From: Pyricularia pennisetigena
Taxonomy: Eukaryota; Ascomycota; Sordariomycetes; Magnaporthales; Pyriculariaceae
NCBI RefSeq assembly: GCF_004337985.1
Contig: NC_043741.1
Coordinates: forward strand, 5,419,445-5,483,444
Length of the DNA stretch: 64,000 nt
Direction of reading: 5' to 3'
Each line of letters begins with the position of its first letter. The stretch's first letter is position 1. The notes under the pieces are model-generated. The model worked only from the letters and a program-made list of their open reading frames with translations, was not told the DNA's origin and made no database searches. Positions 1 to 13,053 of this stretch are shown here, in pieces. The position numbers were made by a program, and so were the translations under genes.

Positions 1-941
1 TTGAAACGGTCCGGCGAGACAACTGCCTGCTGGTCCAGACTGTGATTGAAAAGGTTTTGAGGATGATTCTCATCGACCAAGACGTGCCGGGCGCTCAAGA
101 GTAAGTTTCTGCCAACCACATCACCAACAACATGTATACAACAAGTACACCGACCTACCTTGTACAGGACCTTGACTGACAAGTTGTGCACAAAAACAGA
201 TATGTCAAGGAGACAATCGCAGAGCTGCTGCAGAACAAAGTCGATATGTCCAAGCTCGTCATCACAAAGGCCCTCACCAAGGATGACTACACAGCAAAGC
301 AAGCGCACGTAGAGCTGGCGCAGCGCATGAAGAAGCGCGATGCCGGCTCGGCACCAGGCCTCGGCGACCGCGTGGCCTACGTCATGGTCAAGGGCGCGAC
401 GGGATCCAAGAACTTTGAGCGTTCCGAGGACCCCATCTACGTGCTAGAGAACAACGTGCCCATCGACACCAAGTACTACCTGGACAACCAGCTCGCCAAG
501 CCGCTCGGCCGCATCTTCGAGCCCATCCTAGGCGAGACCAAGGCCAAGTCGCTACTTACGGGCGACCACACGCGTGTGGTTTCCGTCGCGGCGTCCTCGG
601 TCGGCGGCCTCATGAAGTTTGCCAAGAAGACGCAGACCTGCATGGGCTGCAAGAAGCCGCTGACAGGCAAGGAGGAGAGTCAGGGCGCCGTCTGCGCCGA
701 CGACGCGCCCCGCGTCGGCGAGCTGTACAAGAAGACGCTGGATCGCGTCTCGGACCTCGAGGTCCGCTTCGGCCGCCTCTGGACCCAGTGCCAGCGCTGC
801 CAGGGCAGCATGCACTGCGAGGTCATCTGTTCCAGCAAGGACTGTCCCATTTTCTACATGAGGATGAAGGCCAAGAAGGACCTGGAGGACGGCAACAAGG
901 AGCTGCAGAGGTTCGACTTTGATAGGGCTGCCATCTGGTAA
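1..941 (+). CDS. POL3: DNA polymerase delta catalytic subunit, C-terminal part (5' truncated by window)
   Basis: C-terminal end of the replicative B-family polymerase that works with PCNA on the lagging strand. Exons 3..100 (frame from base 3; the gene starts outside the window) and 200..941 are joined across a 99-bp intron (GTAAGT..CAG), which restores the sequence [14 protein letters not shown]. The second exon carries the end of the thumb and both cysteine modules. CysB ([12 protein letters not shown], bases about 789-846) has the four cysteines that in this family hold a 4Fe-4S cluster and contact accessory subunits. CysA begins normally (CMGC) but its second half reads VCADDAPR, where other Pol delta proteins have a CxxC pair, so the fourth cysteine appears to be missing. 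The gene converges on the minus-strand GMC fusion gene. Identity is very secure; only about 280 residues are visible. Confidence 0.95.
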
Positions 942-1606
942 ACGACGCAACGTGACCTTTGCCATTGTGTATTATTTTGTGTTTTGCTGGGCTTCTAGAT
1001 CTCAGTTGTGTTTGTGTCACTTTGTAATGGGCGTTTTTTGGGAGTTGGTCAGGAGCCCAAGGAGGCCGGGCGGCATTGTTTGTTTGTTTTGACGGAACAA
1101 AGGCGGGAACAACTGAGAGATGGATCTTCTTGCTGCAAATAATCTATTGACATCAATTCAATCCCGGAGTTCTTGGCTCCTAGCAGCGTGTTCAAAAGCG
1201 TTTCTTATTCCAAAAGCTCCTTGTGGCCCTGCGGCATATTCCTTCTTCCCTCGTCGTTGTGCCAACCGACAAACGCCCCTAGCGTTGCTTCCAGCAGCAA
1301 TAATAACATACATAGTCTCCTGGAAAGGTGACGGGTGTGAAACAAAAACCAAGCCATTCCAAAAAAAACCTCTGTCCACGACCTTGAAACTCCTTGTTGT
1401 TCAACCGGAAACAGCTGCGTGGAATAAGAGTGAAAAGAGAGAGAGAGAGAGAGAGACAAAACAAACGCCGAATAACTCCAAGCAAAAACATTACACTAAT
1501 ATCAGGCAACACTGATGATACTCAGCAACAGTAAACTTGAAAGGTGGCCAAATGAATAGCCAAGAAAAAAAAATGAAAAAAAGTCCAACAAGACTCCAAA
1601 GCCATT
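942..1606. other. Convergent intergenic region
   Basis: These 665 bp hold the 3' ends of the Pol delta gene (+) and the GMC fusion gene (-). The only structure seen is a (GA)10 tract at 1437-1456 and short A runs near 1565-1582. The ORFs here have no recognisable protein similarity. Confidence 0.7.
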
Positions 1607-4600
1607 TCAGCACAGCAAGTCGCCGTCGCGCACCATGGCCTTGAACTTGTCGTCGGGCTCCTCAAACCTGTACGCCTCGCCGCGCACGACGCGGTCGACC
1701 TCCTCCCGGACAAAGGGGTAAATATCCTTCCAGGCGTTGCGGCCCATCCAGCAATCGAGGTGGCCGTAGCCGGGGACGACGCGGCGGCGGTACTCGACAC
1801 CGCCGTCCGAGGCGCCGGCCCGGGACGTGCCGGCTGTCGAAGGCGTGGTGGCGTCGTCGTCATCGGGAGCGGCGCGACGCGGGTAGTGCATGCCGCCAAA
1901 GGCGTCGGTAAGCTTCTCGTAGGTGCGCTCGGTAGCCTCGATGCTGAGAACAGCGTTGTCGCGGCCCGAGAAGAGGAGAAATGGGATGCCGCGGAGGCGC
2001 TCGATGTTGTCTGGCGTCGTGAGGTCGTTGCAGAGCGGCGCATTTCCCATGACGTGGCCCTCGGAGCCCATCTTCATTAGCAGGTTCAAGAGCGTCATGT
2101 TGACGCCGCCAAAGAAACGGTCAATCTGCCGGTGCGTCGCCTCGTTCAGGTTGCGGTGATTCCAGCAGCGGCCAAAGACCAGCGACGTGCGGTGGCAGCT
2201 GGCGCTGTTGCAGAGCTCGCTGCGGGAATCGGGCAGCAGGCGGAGGGCCTGGTTGACCAGCCGCTGGATGAAGGCGTCGTCGGCACCTGTGCTGCAGCTG
2301 AACCAGTTTCCTGCTACCATTCTGTAGAGCCTGTCCATTGGGATGGGGCCGGCCATGACTTTGGCCATGTTTGACGGACCCCAGATGGGGTTCATAAAGA
2401 CTTGGCTACAGGTGATTCCGAGGATCCAGTCTGACGGAATGGTGCCGTCGAGCAGGCCAGAGGCAAAGGCCACCGATCCCATGCAGTGGGCAATTGTGTA
2501 GATTTTTGAGGGCTTCTTGGGGTTGCCGCTCTCCGGGTACTCCTTGCGAATGTATTCCAGGCAAGCCTTCAGGTCAAGGCGGGCGTCGTACGTCGTGTAG
2601 TTGATCTTGGCCGACATGAGCTGCCCGATGCGGTGGACCGTAACGAAGACGCGGTAGCCTGCCCGCGTAAAGTAGTTGACCGCATTATAGGGGATGGTGG
2701 GCAGTGCGAAGATTTGGTGATCCACGGCAGCTCCAGGTATCATGAAGAGGTTCTTGGCCGGGGTGGGTTTGCCATCCGGGCCAAGCGGTGTGTGCGTTGC
2801 TTCCCACATGTGTAGGCGTGTTGTGACGCCATCAGAAGCAACAATTTTGAAACTCTGTGTTGGGATTGTATCATTCACATAGCCAACATATGCTCTGGTT
2901 GGATATTGCAGAGGTGTAAAGGGCGTAACCAACAGTGAGAGCGACTTGCGAGTGAAAAAGCTCATGAAACTAGCCGCGCTCTTGGCCTTGTGTATAAAGG
3001 AGCTTCCGGTTGGACTCAAGGTCAACATCTCAGACCAGAAGTCCTTGGGCTGAATGCTCATGATGCCTCTGGCAACGACAGAGCAGTGGCGCCATGCTTC
3101 GATGTCCCCAGGGTCAATGTGTGGCGGGTAATCGTTGTTGGTGATTGTGACATACAGGGTGGTGGTGGAGCGCCAGAAGCGGCGCGGCGAGAGGGCGACT
3201 GATGAGTCAACCACCTTGTAGCCGTGGAAGTGAAGCACCTCCCCATTGATGCCCATCATGTCAAAGTTGTATGTCAGATTGCGGGTGCCAGGAGCCTTGT
3301 GGTCCCTGACAAACAACCCAAACTCGCCACGCTTCACCATAAAGGGAGAGCCGGGAATGGTAGGGCAGATGAAAGTACCCGTCAACATGCCACGGTTCCT
3401 GTAGTCCTGTATCATATCCTTGGTGCAAAGAGCCTGCACGCTAAGGAAGAATCGAGCATTTTCGCACAGCGACTTGGCCGTGCGGTAGGCGAGCTCATAG
3501 GTTTCCTGCACATCCTCCCTCATATTGGCCCCTTTGTGCACAAATCCTGACATGACTTCGGTGAACCCAAAACCGCTTTTGCGGAGGGATTGGGCCTTTT
3601 CCATGGCATCTTCTGCTTTGCCGACACTATCAGCCCTACTCAGTAGCACCTCACGAACAGTATGAGCGCGTGGGAGCCGTCGTAGCTGCTTCTGAATGTC
3701 TAGGATTTCCTGTCTGGGTTGACGATCCCTTGGGACGTGGGCGGGCTCTCCAAAGAGATCCAGGATGCCATTTTTCTCTTCGCTGATTTCCAGGTCACAA
3801 GAGTCGGCCCATTTCTGGACGCATCGTTCGGCGATTGCTGAAATCGTGGCCAAGGGGTTGGCACCAAGTGCTGCGGGGATCAGTGCTCCGTCGGTCACGA
3901 TCAGGCCTCTATGAGTCTCTGAACCAGATCCAGAAAAGACCTCGCCCTTGTGGTTCGTGACGCCCGTGGCACCGGTGTTGTCGCGAGCCATGCTTGCTCC
4001 CCCGATCGGGTGGACAGTAACCTGTTGCTCACCCATCAATGCAAAGAAGGGCGTTTGGACCAATGTGCCCCCAACAGCCTCTGTTGCTTTCGCGAGCAGC
4101 TGGTTGATCTCCTTGACGTGGCTACCGCGACCAACACCGAGGAACTCGAGTACTGGCCGGTCGTTCTTGAGAGAAAGAATGGCCTGGTTGGTGTCATGAG
4201 ACATGACCAGATAGACCTGCGTTCTCTCGACGGCACCCCTGCGGAAATAGGGGCCGAGTATTCTGCTTCCCCACCTTGCGAGGGCTGCCTGGGTACGTTC
4301 GATTATACCATCGTTCTTGGGGCTTTGGCTTCCTGGCATGAAGTCAAGCATCGCCTGAAACAGGTGTGCTAATGCTCGCGGCACTGTTCCCTCCTGGATT
4401 ACGAAGCCGTCCAATGGATTGGGGTGCCCCTCCCGATTGTCAATAATTGACGTGATGCAAGGGCCGACTGGGTTGTAAGGATCCGGGTAGACGCGGCCAA
4501 CAGCGTTGACCTCCTCGTCTGTGTTGTAGCCAAAGGCGAGGATGTCTCCGTTGCCGCTCATGTTCTGGCCAACAAGCGAGCTTGTCTCAAGGCCCATGGC

Positions 4601-6055
4601 ACGACTCCGAAGAAGGATTTCGGTTGTTCCAATGGCACCGGCACCAAGGAAGACGGCATTTTTGGCGTGAACCCACATGAGGTCTCCACGGAGATTGGCA
4701 GCGAAGCAGCCTCGGTTGCGACCATGCCATGCAAAGTAGACTATGTAGCCTCCGCGACTGTCCGTAACCTTCTCGATGTGACGAACCTCGCACTCGCAAA
4801 ACATTTCGGCACCCCAGTTCCAGGCATCAGCTAAATAGGTGACCAATGTTGTCGTCTTTGAGCCATCGTTGACTCCAGTGGCGTCCTGGCCGGTCAGGGC
4901 CGAGGGCGACATCTCGACACCGCAGCTGTTGGGCCCGTTGCGGAAACGGGTAGTCTGCTCAACCTTTCGGAACTTGGATGACATGTTCAGATGTTCCGCC
5001 TGCTTCTTCAGCATTCTGGTTTTTGGAAGCTCGGGCCAGTCATCGGGATATGGCTCTGGCTCCAGGACCTTTCTCACACGCTTGTAGTATGGTGTGAGGG
5101 CGTCCTTTTCACGCAGCTCGGGCGGCCAGGCTTTCTTTGCCATGGTATCGGCGTCGGCCTCCAAGAAGACATTTGCGTTGATGAGACTGGTCCCGCCAAG
5201 TCCATTGCCGACGACAGCATTCTGGCCTCTGCCGAGGATGAGATGATACATCCCTGTGGGATCCCCACCAACGGCCGTCTTCCCGGGAAGCCAGTAGGGC
5301 GAGAATTCGCCACTGAAGTGAAGCTGCTCCAGGGCCTCCCTGGCACCGGTTGGGTACTCGCCCGGCCATCGCTCTTGCCCGCGCTCCAAGACGCAAACGG
5401 ACTCACCGGCACGGGCCATACGGGACGCAGCTACACCGCCTCCATAGCCGGAGCCAATAACGACCACATCGTAGCTCGAGCGCAGAAGTTCGACAGGCTT
5501 GGAAATGCGGGGGAAGGCCCCAGCAGCATGCCTTTCTGCGCCATCGATGTAGGTATGGATCTTTGCATGAGCCTGTGATCTGGGACCGCTCGGTTCGGAG
5601 TCGTGGGGCCCCGCGGTTCTGATGGGATGTGATTTGGTGCGTCGTTTGGAACTTGTGAGGTAAGATTCGGGCTCCTCGGTCAGAGCAGGGGATGGTTGGG
5701 GAGAGGGTATCGGAGAAACACGGGGTGAGAAATTTTCCTTTATGCCAAGTCCGGCATGAGAGTCTTGGGAATCTTCAGAGGACTCGCATTCGTCTTCGGC
5801 CCGGGCGTGTTTGTGACTGGGTCGGAAGGGGCTGTTTGGAACCGATGCGGTTCCTTCGCTGAGACTTGGGGTTGGTGGGAACTGGACCCATTTGTTGTTA
5901 TGATTGTCGTGGTACTGGCCTGGTTGAAGGAACGAATGTGTCATACCGGGCCTTGATTGCCCCGGTCCTGGGCGAGAGTAGCGGCAACTTTGCCCATCAT
6001 CCGATCCTTCAAAAGCGCCCTTTGACAGGATCGCTGGCTCTGCACGAGGTGCCAT
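1607..6055 (-). CDS. GMC oxidoreductase (cholesterol-oxidase-like) fused to an alpha/beta hydrolase domain
   Basis: Single-exon gene for 1482 residues starting at ATG 6055. Residues 1-190 are Ser/Pro-rich and probably disordered. Residues 195-206 (DVVVIGSGYGGG) form the FAD-binding GxGxxGG of a GMC flavoprotein, and the domain runs to about 755. VHPIGG (His682) and GANPLAT (Asn733) match the catalytic His and Asn of GMC-type cholesterol oxidases. A linker domain follows (about 760-1030). The C-terminal part (about 1060-1455) looks like an alpha/beta hydrolase with a nucleophile elbow AHCMGS (Cys1191), acid SGRDN (Asp1366) and base GYGHLDC (His1432). Such GMC-hydrolase fusions are known from actinobacteria and filamentous fungi, with poorly defined substrates; a sterol or other lipid alcohol is an inference. 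No signal peptide or membrane segment is evident. The Cys in place of the usual Ser nucleophile is notable. Confidence 0.85.
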   Translation of the reverse strand: MAPRAEPAILSKGAFEGSDDGQSCRYSRPGPGQSRPGMTHSFLQPGQYHDNHNNKWVQFPPTPSLSEGTASVPNSPFRPSHKHARAEDECESSEDSQDSHAGLGIKENFSPRVSPIPSPQPSPALTEEPESYLTSSKRRTKSHPIRTAGPHDSEPSGPRSQAHAKIHTYIDGAERHAAGAFPRISKPVELLRSSYDVVVIGSGYGGGVAASRMARAGESVCVLERGQERWPGEYPTGAREALEQLHFSGEFSPYWLPGKTAVGGDPTGMYHLILGRGQNAVVGNGLGGTSLINANVFLEADADTMAKKAWPPELREKDALTPYYKRVRKVLEPEPYPDDWPELPKTRMLKKQAEHLNMSSKFRKVEQTTRFRNGPNSCGVEMSPSALTGQDATGVNDGSKTTTLVTYLADAWNWGAEMFCECEVRHIEKVTDSRGGYIVYFAWHGRNRGCFAANLRGDLMWVHAKNAVFLGAGAIGTTEILLRSRAMGLETSSLVGQNMSGNGDILAFGYNTDEEVNAVGRVYPDPYNPVGPCITSIIDNREGHPNPLDGFVIQEGTVPRALAHLFQAMLDFMPGSQSPKNDGIIERTQAALARWGSRILGPYFRRGAVERTQVYLVMSHDTNQAILSLKNDRPVLEFLGVGRGSHVKEINQLLAKATEAVGGTLVQTPFFALMGEQQVTVHPIGGASMARDNTGATGVTNHKGEVFSGSGSETHRGLIVTDGALIPAALGANPLATISAIAERCVQKWADSCDLEISEEKNGILDLFGEPAHVPRDRQPRQEILDIQKQLRRLPRAHTVREVLLSRADSVGKAEDAMEKAQSLRKSGFGFTEVMSGFVHKGANMREDVQETYELAYRTAKSLCENARFFLSVQALCTKDMIQDYRNRGMLTGTFICPTIPGSPFMVKRGEFGLFVRDHKAPGTRNLTYNFDMMGINGEVLHFHGYKVVDSSVALSPRRFWRSTTTLYVTITNNDYPPHIDPGDIEAWRHCSVVARGIMSIQPKDFWSEMLTLSPTGSSFIHKAKSAASFMSFFTRKSLSLLVTPFTPLQYPTRAYVGYVNDTIPTQSFKIVASDGVTTRLHMWEATHTPLGPDGKPTPAKNLFMIPGAAVDHQIFALPTIPYNAVNYFTRAGYRVFVTVHRIGQLMSAKINYTTYDARLDLKACLEYIRKEYPESGNPKKPSKIYTIAHCMGSVAFASGLLDGTIPSDWILGITCSQVFMNPIWGPSNMAKVMAGPIPMDRLYRMVAGNWFSCSTGADDAFIQRLVNQALRLLPDSRSELCNSASCHRTSLVFGRCWNHRNLNEATHRQIDRFFGGVNMTLLNLLMKMGSEGHVMGNAPLCNDLTTPDNIERLRGIPFLLFSGRDNAVLSIEATERTYEKLTDAFGGMHYPRRAAPDDDDATTPSTAGTSRAGASDGGVEYRRRVVPGYGHLDCWMGRNAWKDIYPFVREEVDRVVRGEAYRFEEPDDKFKAMVRDGDLLC

Positions 6056-9000
6056 TATATCAGATATATGATAAAATAAGAGCCGCCAGTGAGATCTTGG
6101 CGGTATTGAAGAGGCGGCAGATATGGGCGAGGTATGTGTGTGAACGGTGAAAGAAGAGTGTTTTGTATAAGACAGTTATACAACCCACCAGCCCAGGGTA
6201 TCAGGTATAGTATATCGCCATAAGCATATGCAGATAGGCCAAAAGTATGGGAGTACGAGGCAGGATAAGACCCGGAGAATAGTTAAGATGGGTTGCAGTC
6301 CTCGGAAAGGAGTGGCACAACAGGAGAATATATGACATGAGGTAAGATGGAATGAGACAACCCATGCCACATAGGAGAATTGGCACGGAACGTGGAGTAC
6401 ACGGATGTCAGTCACTTATTTATGATCGACACTAGGACACTATTCTCAAGGGCTCTCATCTCAAAGTGCAGGCCACCCGTGGCAGGTAGTGCTTATGGGA
6501 ACAATCTACCGACAGGGTTGGGGGGGGGGATGTATGCCAAGCAAAAGGAGGGCCGGAAAGATATGTTAGCTGCGGGATGAGAACAGTAAACTGGCCAACC
6601 AGCCACGGGGGCCAAAAAGGTCTTGACCAATACTCCCCATGATGCCAGATTGGGGTCGGGAAGTTCAGCGGTGCATCTTTTAGTGGCTGCCTGTGACCGT
6701 GGAGAATTTCCTCCTTTGGATCCTCGAAAGCAAAGAAAAAAAAACTGAGGGGTGTGGTACACAGTAAATGGCCAGTGGATCCGATGCGGTGCGAATCAGA
6801 AACAAACGACAGGGGCCATGATTTTAATCGGCTGCCTTGCCCCCCATGACACCCTCAGCTAGTAGTGCTCTGAGTCTGGCAACTTCTGGTTGTGCTGAGG
6901 CTGAAAGAGCCCGATCCACAACAAAAAATGGCTGTCTTGGCAGTCAGCGCCACCATTGGCGGAAAAGGGTAGCAAGGGGGGGAAGCGCTTGGGGTTCGGT
7001 GAAGGTGCATGCATACCATAGCCTTCTTGGGCTGGGAATATAGTACAGTGGAAGTGAGTGAGAGGAGGAGTGACACGGAGATGCACGCTTTGTGCTTTGT
7101 GCTTTGTGATGTGATGCCTGGTTGTTGCTAACAAAGGTGCAGAAAGAAGTAGAAGGGTCAGCTGCAGAGCTTGCTGTGCCCAGCAGACATACATAGATTG
7201 GCGACCGAGGCCAAAACCGACACCGTTCTGTCCTTTTGGTCGGTCAGTAGAAAGGCTACATAGGGGATGGAGGGTGAGTGAATTGATGGATAGATAGTGT
7301 TGGTGACAGGGGAGCTGGGAGAGCTGGAAGAGCTGAAGAGAGTGATAAAAAAATAAAAAAAAAAAAATAAAAAAACCACGAGGGCTACTTCAAAAACAGA
7401 CAGAGCTAGGAGCCAATATTCGCTGCCAATTTGTGACATTGACAAGGGTGCTGGATAGTATTGCCCAGAATGGCTCACTTGCAGCGCCCTCCTTTGGGTA
7501 TCATCGAGACCTCAAGGCAGTTTGTTAGCAGTGGATATCAGCGTTGAGTGGTCGAGATTTTGCTTACACCCCAGTTTTGATCTCACGGAGTGGGGAATGT
7601 TTTTATTTTTCTTCTTCGTCTCCCTTGCTTTGGCATGTATGACAGATCGCCGGGCGCTCACTCCCGACCCCGTAGCAGCAGGGGCCCATGCAGGTGGCTT
7701 GTTTCTCGTTGGGGCCGCTACCATTGGTCCAGATGCGAAGGATTTTTATTTTTATGTTCTTGATGGTCGCACGCCATCTTTTCTCTGCTCAACCTGAAAT
7801 CGATTAAACAACAACGTGGGGGACGAAAAAGGAAAGAAGCAACACAGATGCAAAAGAAAAACAAAAGGTCTAGAGAACTACAAAGTGTTGCCACCAAACG
7901 GGCCTGGACTCCGTACCCGAGCAGCCCTCAATGTTGAGGAAAGAATGACCAACACTGCAACAGTTGGCGAGGAAAAAAAAAACTACCCGCCCACCTTGGG
8001 AGGAAAGGAACCCCCCAAGGACTCAGGACTTGGGGTGTCATCACAATGGTCCTGCGCATTGTTTACTCCGCTCTTCTTCGCACCTGCGTACATACGAAAG
8101 TACGCACATGCAGCTTTAGCTGCATTCCTTATGCTTGGCTTGAAAGTGTCGAAAGGGAAGGATTTTGAGTTGGTCACGTCATAATTTTATTTCGTTTCGC
8201 ATATCGAGACTTTTTTTGCAACGGCGCGGCGCAGGAACAAAGGACCGATGACGCTTAAAAACTCTCGGGCTGTTTCTCCTCGGGTTTGAATCCTTCCCAA
8301 TGGCGAGATGTATATGAGTCTTGGGTTTGGGAGTCAGGCTTACCAGATACCCACTCTCAGCCCTTCCAGGATGTATGGCAACCAAAAACGTGGTGAGGAT
8401 GGGACACAAGGGTCCCTTTCTCGCCTGCTGGTGCTGTCCTATTTCGATATGCCTGATCCTGACGGCAAGCCGGTAAGCTTATAACGTAGTATCGATGGAG
8501 AACTGGACTAGAGCACCGCCGTGGGCTGTGGTCAAAAAGGCTTTATCCAATCCGGCGTGCCATATCTGCATGCAGACGGACACACTATTAGGCAGGTGAC
8601 TCGTTCGTTTCTCGGCCGGTTCAATGCTTGCATCGGCACCTCGGCTCGGATTGGTGAGCTTCCACATAAGGGCTCTGTCCCAATTCGCAAGAACGGGCTC
8701 GCCGATGCGGGTAAGTGGATGTGCTCGTTGTGCAAACAAAGTTGGCTTGCAATAGTCGTGCAGTAATCTATAGCCCCTCCCGATTAAGCTATTTGATACA
8801 CTGAAAATAAATAACTACAGTAATCCAAACCCCTCTCTTCTTGGCCCCGACAGTTTTCTGTAAAGCTACAATACACTGAATAGTCGCTCCTTTTTTGTAC
8901 CTCCTTTTTTTTTCCAAAGTGGATTCAGAGCTCCCTCTTCAAGGGACTTGCTGATGTGAGCATGTTGTATTACATGCCCTCGATGCCCATCCCTGTACTT

Positions 9001-11313
9001 CATCATTGCCGTATCAGCGGCAAAGTCAGGCACAGCCCGGTAACGCGGGCTAGAGTGTGCCGAAGACCCGCCTTGCCGCTTCTACCGCTCTGACGAGGAC
9101 GAAAAGAGAAGAAAAAAATGAAATTGAAATGAATAAAAATCTACCAACATCCTTTCAATATCACCTTTTTGTCCCATGTGATGTAAGCCTTTTCCACAGT
9201 TGGTGTCAAAATATCACGTTGCACAAGACAGACTCCACGGAAACGACAGGCTGGGAATCCAACTCAATCAATCCACTCCCGATATAGCCAAATATATCTT
9301 CGGGATTTCCGATATATATGCAGCAAATCACACACTCATATGCATACCTATTTCAATAGACTGGTGTGACCGTTGCGCCAAGCCCCTTTGCAAAGTCATC
9401 CGACGGTTGACATTATGACAGTTGGTTGGGCGCTAGGGACGGACCTAGTTTTCTTCCAACACTATTTTGTTCCTGGCGCTTGCCGCGGGGGACCACGACA
9501 GCTATTCGGTCCGGGCTATATCCATGGAAATAGTGCCACCTGGGACGCTAGAGAATTCGAATGCCATCCAGTAGTCCATCCAGCTAACAAGGGGTAGGTT
9601 GGCTTGTGTTGGTTTGAAGTACCCAAGGTTCCAAATCATGGTGTCTCCCGCAAAAACAAAAAGCATCCCCACGGGAATTCTTACTCATATGGTCACGAAA
9701 TGGGTGGCCAAGTGAGGGTTCCTATTCTTTATGAGCTACATAGACATAAACTGGACGGTTGGTAATAATACTTCCCTTGTTGCACGGCGTGTATCTCCAG
9801 AGCTTCAACAGCTAATGATAGGATAGATTGTCCCTGGAAGAATGCCATCCTACAGAGATCAGTTTCCAACACGTCATCGAGGTGCAAGGCTTGGTCCTGC
9901 ATGTCTGTACATATGTGTCACAACAAATCCTTCCATTCTCATTCGGACTCGAACAAATAACACGGAGTAAATACGCACCCGATAAGTACAGATCCGAGTA
10001 TCCTTGTTCAACTGTCAGTCTGCCTTTTTAGGGCTTCTCGCATCTGTTTCTGTGAATCATGACAGGTTGTTGGTCAGCATCTTCCAAGCAGGGAAAAGTC
10101 TTGTCTCATCGGAAGAGCAGGTATGTCACATCCTCTCTGCGTTGGCCTGGTCAACAAAAAAGACAAGTAAAACAAAAAAGTCAATGTTTTACGACGCTTT
10201 GCCGTACAGTTGCATATGTCAGGGATACTCAAACACCTGTCGTTGGGCGTCTTGCGGCGCTCCCCCGGTCGCAGCGTCATAGGTGCGGATGAAAATTACC
10301 CAAAATGGCCCCTTGCCGCGCGTGTGGTAACACCCCAGCGGGAGTCTTTACCCTCGGACCCAAGATACTTACCCTACCAGGCATGCCGAACTTTGTTGCC
10401 ACGTGTGATCCTTCCAACACTGCGGCTTATTGTCCTCGTATTCTATACGCATGGCCTTGCATCACATATCAGAACCTAGCCTAGATTTGCCATTACCGTT
10501 AGTGGCAATTAACCGCTTATCGCCCTTGTGATATATCATCATAGGTCTCTGGGCGCATTCCCAATTTCCCAAAGCAAAATGGTGTGGTTTTTGTTTTTTG
10601 GGTTGAAATTATTGCTCAGGATGCGTGATCACTTGTTTTTTTTTTTCTTTTTTTTTTTTTTTTAGTCATGGCCAACTTCAACGGAACCAAAGAAGATGTA
10701 TATTTTGTATGCCTTGTGACTGTAGTTGAAGGATTCTTTCTGCCTAGCTAGCAAGCCAGTGACTCAGCTCTTAGGGAAGCGAATCTTTGTATCATGGTAG
10801 CTGTTCTAATTGTCTGCCTCCCCAGTGACAAACAGCACGTTGTCCTCTGGCTGTGAACGCCAGGCCGCCACCATATAGCTAACAGCCTTACTCTTGTCAC
10901 CGTTGGTCTCATTTGAGCCCAATCATGCAGGTTTTCATGGAAAGCGGGTTTTTGAATGGGAAGCTGCCCGAGGAACCGGTTCGAGACTGCCTCTGGAGGA
11001 GGGACTTGGTTATAATCTCACTAGCTCGAGGCGGACGGTCATGTAGCCGGAATCAACATTTGCGCTGAGTAAAGGTAGCATATCGACTGTGACATCAAGA
11101 AGATAAAGTGTTGCTAACAGAGATTTTGCTGGATGTAGTGCCAATCCCCAAACGCCAAAGCCCGCAGACCAAGGACCGCAGAGCAGAAAAAAAGCTCTAG
11201 ACATAAAAGTTGAAGTGGAAAAAATCAAAGTCATAAACACGCTAAAACTGCACAAGATATACATGAAACTGAACCGTATGGTCGAAAGTCAAAAGACTTC
11301 CCCCCACCCCCTT
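6056..11313. other. Gene-free 5.3 kb region
   Basis: This stretch separates the start of the GMC fusion gene from the 3' end of the glutamate dehydrogenase gene; both lie on the minus strand. It must contain the GMC gene promoter. I find no ORF with recognisable similarity, no convincing tRNA or 5S gene and no transposon ends. Homopolymer-rich patches occur at about 7347-7375 (A) and 10635-10663 (T). Short ORFs near 7522-7797 and 8479-8766 were inspected and look non-coding. It could hold non-coding transcripts, small orphan genes or decayed repeats, but nothing supports one specifically. Confidence 0.55.

Positions 11314-13053
<1,740 letters not shown>

Noticed and set aside
8270..8310. tRNA-like B-box sequence (GGGTTTGAATCC)
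   Set aside because: No matching acceptor stem, D arm or A box at the right distance; similar weak hits near 33140 and 44950 also failed.
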